From: Woeseiaceae bacterium | Lineage (GTDB): Bacteria; Pseudomonadota; Gammaproteobacteria; Steroidobacterales; Woeseiaceae | Reading direction: 5' to 3' | Length of the DNA stretch: 64,000 nt | Assembly: GCA_021773075.1 (NCBI GenBank) | Contig: JAJFKT010000004.1 | Span: 1 to 64,000, forward strand | Shown here: positions 63,520 to 64,000 of the stretch, in pieces | Numbering within the stretch: position 1 is the first letter of the stretch | How the letters are laid out: every line of letters begins with the position of its first letter | The notes under the pieces: generated by a model | The model's database searches: none | What the model saw: the letters and a program-made list of their open reading frames with translations, nothing else | Told to the model about the DNA's origin: nothing | Made by a program: the position numbers and the translations under genes

Positions 63520-63718
63520 TACAATTCCGTATAAAAATCAATAAGAGGCAGACATGCCTTAGCCCGGGCTGGCCCGAGTAGACGGCGCATTGTACGGGTT
63601 TTGAGGCAAATGTGAAGCGTTTATGCGGCGAAAATTCCTAAGTTTTTCCGCACCTTAGGCGAGCGTTCCCAGCCCGTGCCCGGAAGTGACGAAAATCCGG
63701 CAAAAATTCGCCGGTAAT

Positions 63719-64000
63719 TCAGCCGAATCCCGGCGGAAGTCCCCCGCCCGGCATGCCGCGCATCATCTTTTTCATGCCCCCTTTGGACATCTTTTTCATC
63801 ATCTTTTCCATCTGCAAATGCTGTTTTAGAAGACGATTCACATCCTGGATCTGCTGGCCGGCGCCCGCGGCTATGCGCTTTTTTCGCGAGCCATTAATGG
63901 TCTTTGGGTAGATTCTCTCACCCGGAGTCATCGAATTAATGATCGCAATCTGACGCCGCATTTTCAGTTCGTTGCCTGCATCTTTCAACGCGGCCGGATT
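63719..64000 (-). CDS. ffh: Signal recognition particle protein Ffh (partial, C-terminal end)
   Basis: The frame is open across the right edge; 93 C-terminal residues are in the window. This is the Met-rich M-domain end: [71 protein letters not shown]. It binds 4.5S RNA and signal sequences for co-translational export. The visible part is intact and ends in a Gly/Pro-rich tail. Confidence 0.96.
   Translation of the reverse strand, partial: NPAALKDAGNELKMRRQIAIINSMTPGERIYPKTINGSRKKRIAAGAGQQIQDVNRLLKQHLQMEKMMKKMSKGGMKKMMRGMPGGGLPPGFG

Overview
The window looks like a chromosomal segment of a Gammaproteobacterium of moderate G+C. Its right half has typical gammaproteobacterial gene orders: rpsP-rimM-trmD-rplS next to ffh, dapA divergent from gcvR-bcp, a complete Mla system, a sufR-led SUF operon, and kbl-tdh. 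I cannot name the genus. A marine Woeseia-like lineage is possible but is only a guess.

Left part (1-24.9 kb), accessory: a long minus-strand operon runs from 14369 off the left edge. It encodes two adjacent multicopper-oxidase-like proteins, a 2230-residue secreted giant (cupredoxin, Ig-like and beta-helix parts), a small membrane-anchored protein, a LolA-like protein, a SCO-type copper chaperone, a lipoprotein joining cytochrome c to a periplasmic-binding-protein domain, and a secreted protein of 90-residue Ig-like repeats. The copper ligands are split between the two oxidase genes: the first has a full T1 set and one trinuclear half-site, the second has the other half-site. Divergent from this operon is a NarL-type response regulator, which converges on a NarX-type kinase. 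A second signalling cassette (receiver, HAMP kinase, small PBP-like protein, outer-membrane barrel) follows, then an octaheme lipoprotein cytochrome with its own terminator and an integrase remnant. Together this suggests an extracytoplasmic copper/heme redox system with its own regulation. The substrate is unknown.

Island (24.93-33.27 kb): an integrative element sits at the 3' end of a tRNA-Ser(GGA) gene. It has a 20-bp direct repeat, an integrase just inside the left end, and paired TGTACCA heptamers near both ends. It carries an IS3-type and an IS21-type insertion sequence and several small unrecognised genes, one of which is apparently cut by the IS21 copy. A second, broken tRNA-Ser copy with a hairpin-rich insert lies just beyond.

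Right part (33.5-64 kb), core: lysine biosynthesis (dapA), GcvR, peroxiredoxin, BepA protease, the Mla lipid-asymmetry system (mlaA convergent with mlaFEDCB), SUF iron-sulfur assembly (sufRBCDSUT), a SixA-like phosphatase, amino-acid catabolism (sdaA-putA divergent from kbl-tdh), a TRAP transporter operon with TatT that also holds a sugar-dehydrogenase-like gene and sppA, and the rpsP-rimM-trmD-rplS operon. The window ends inside ffh.
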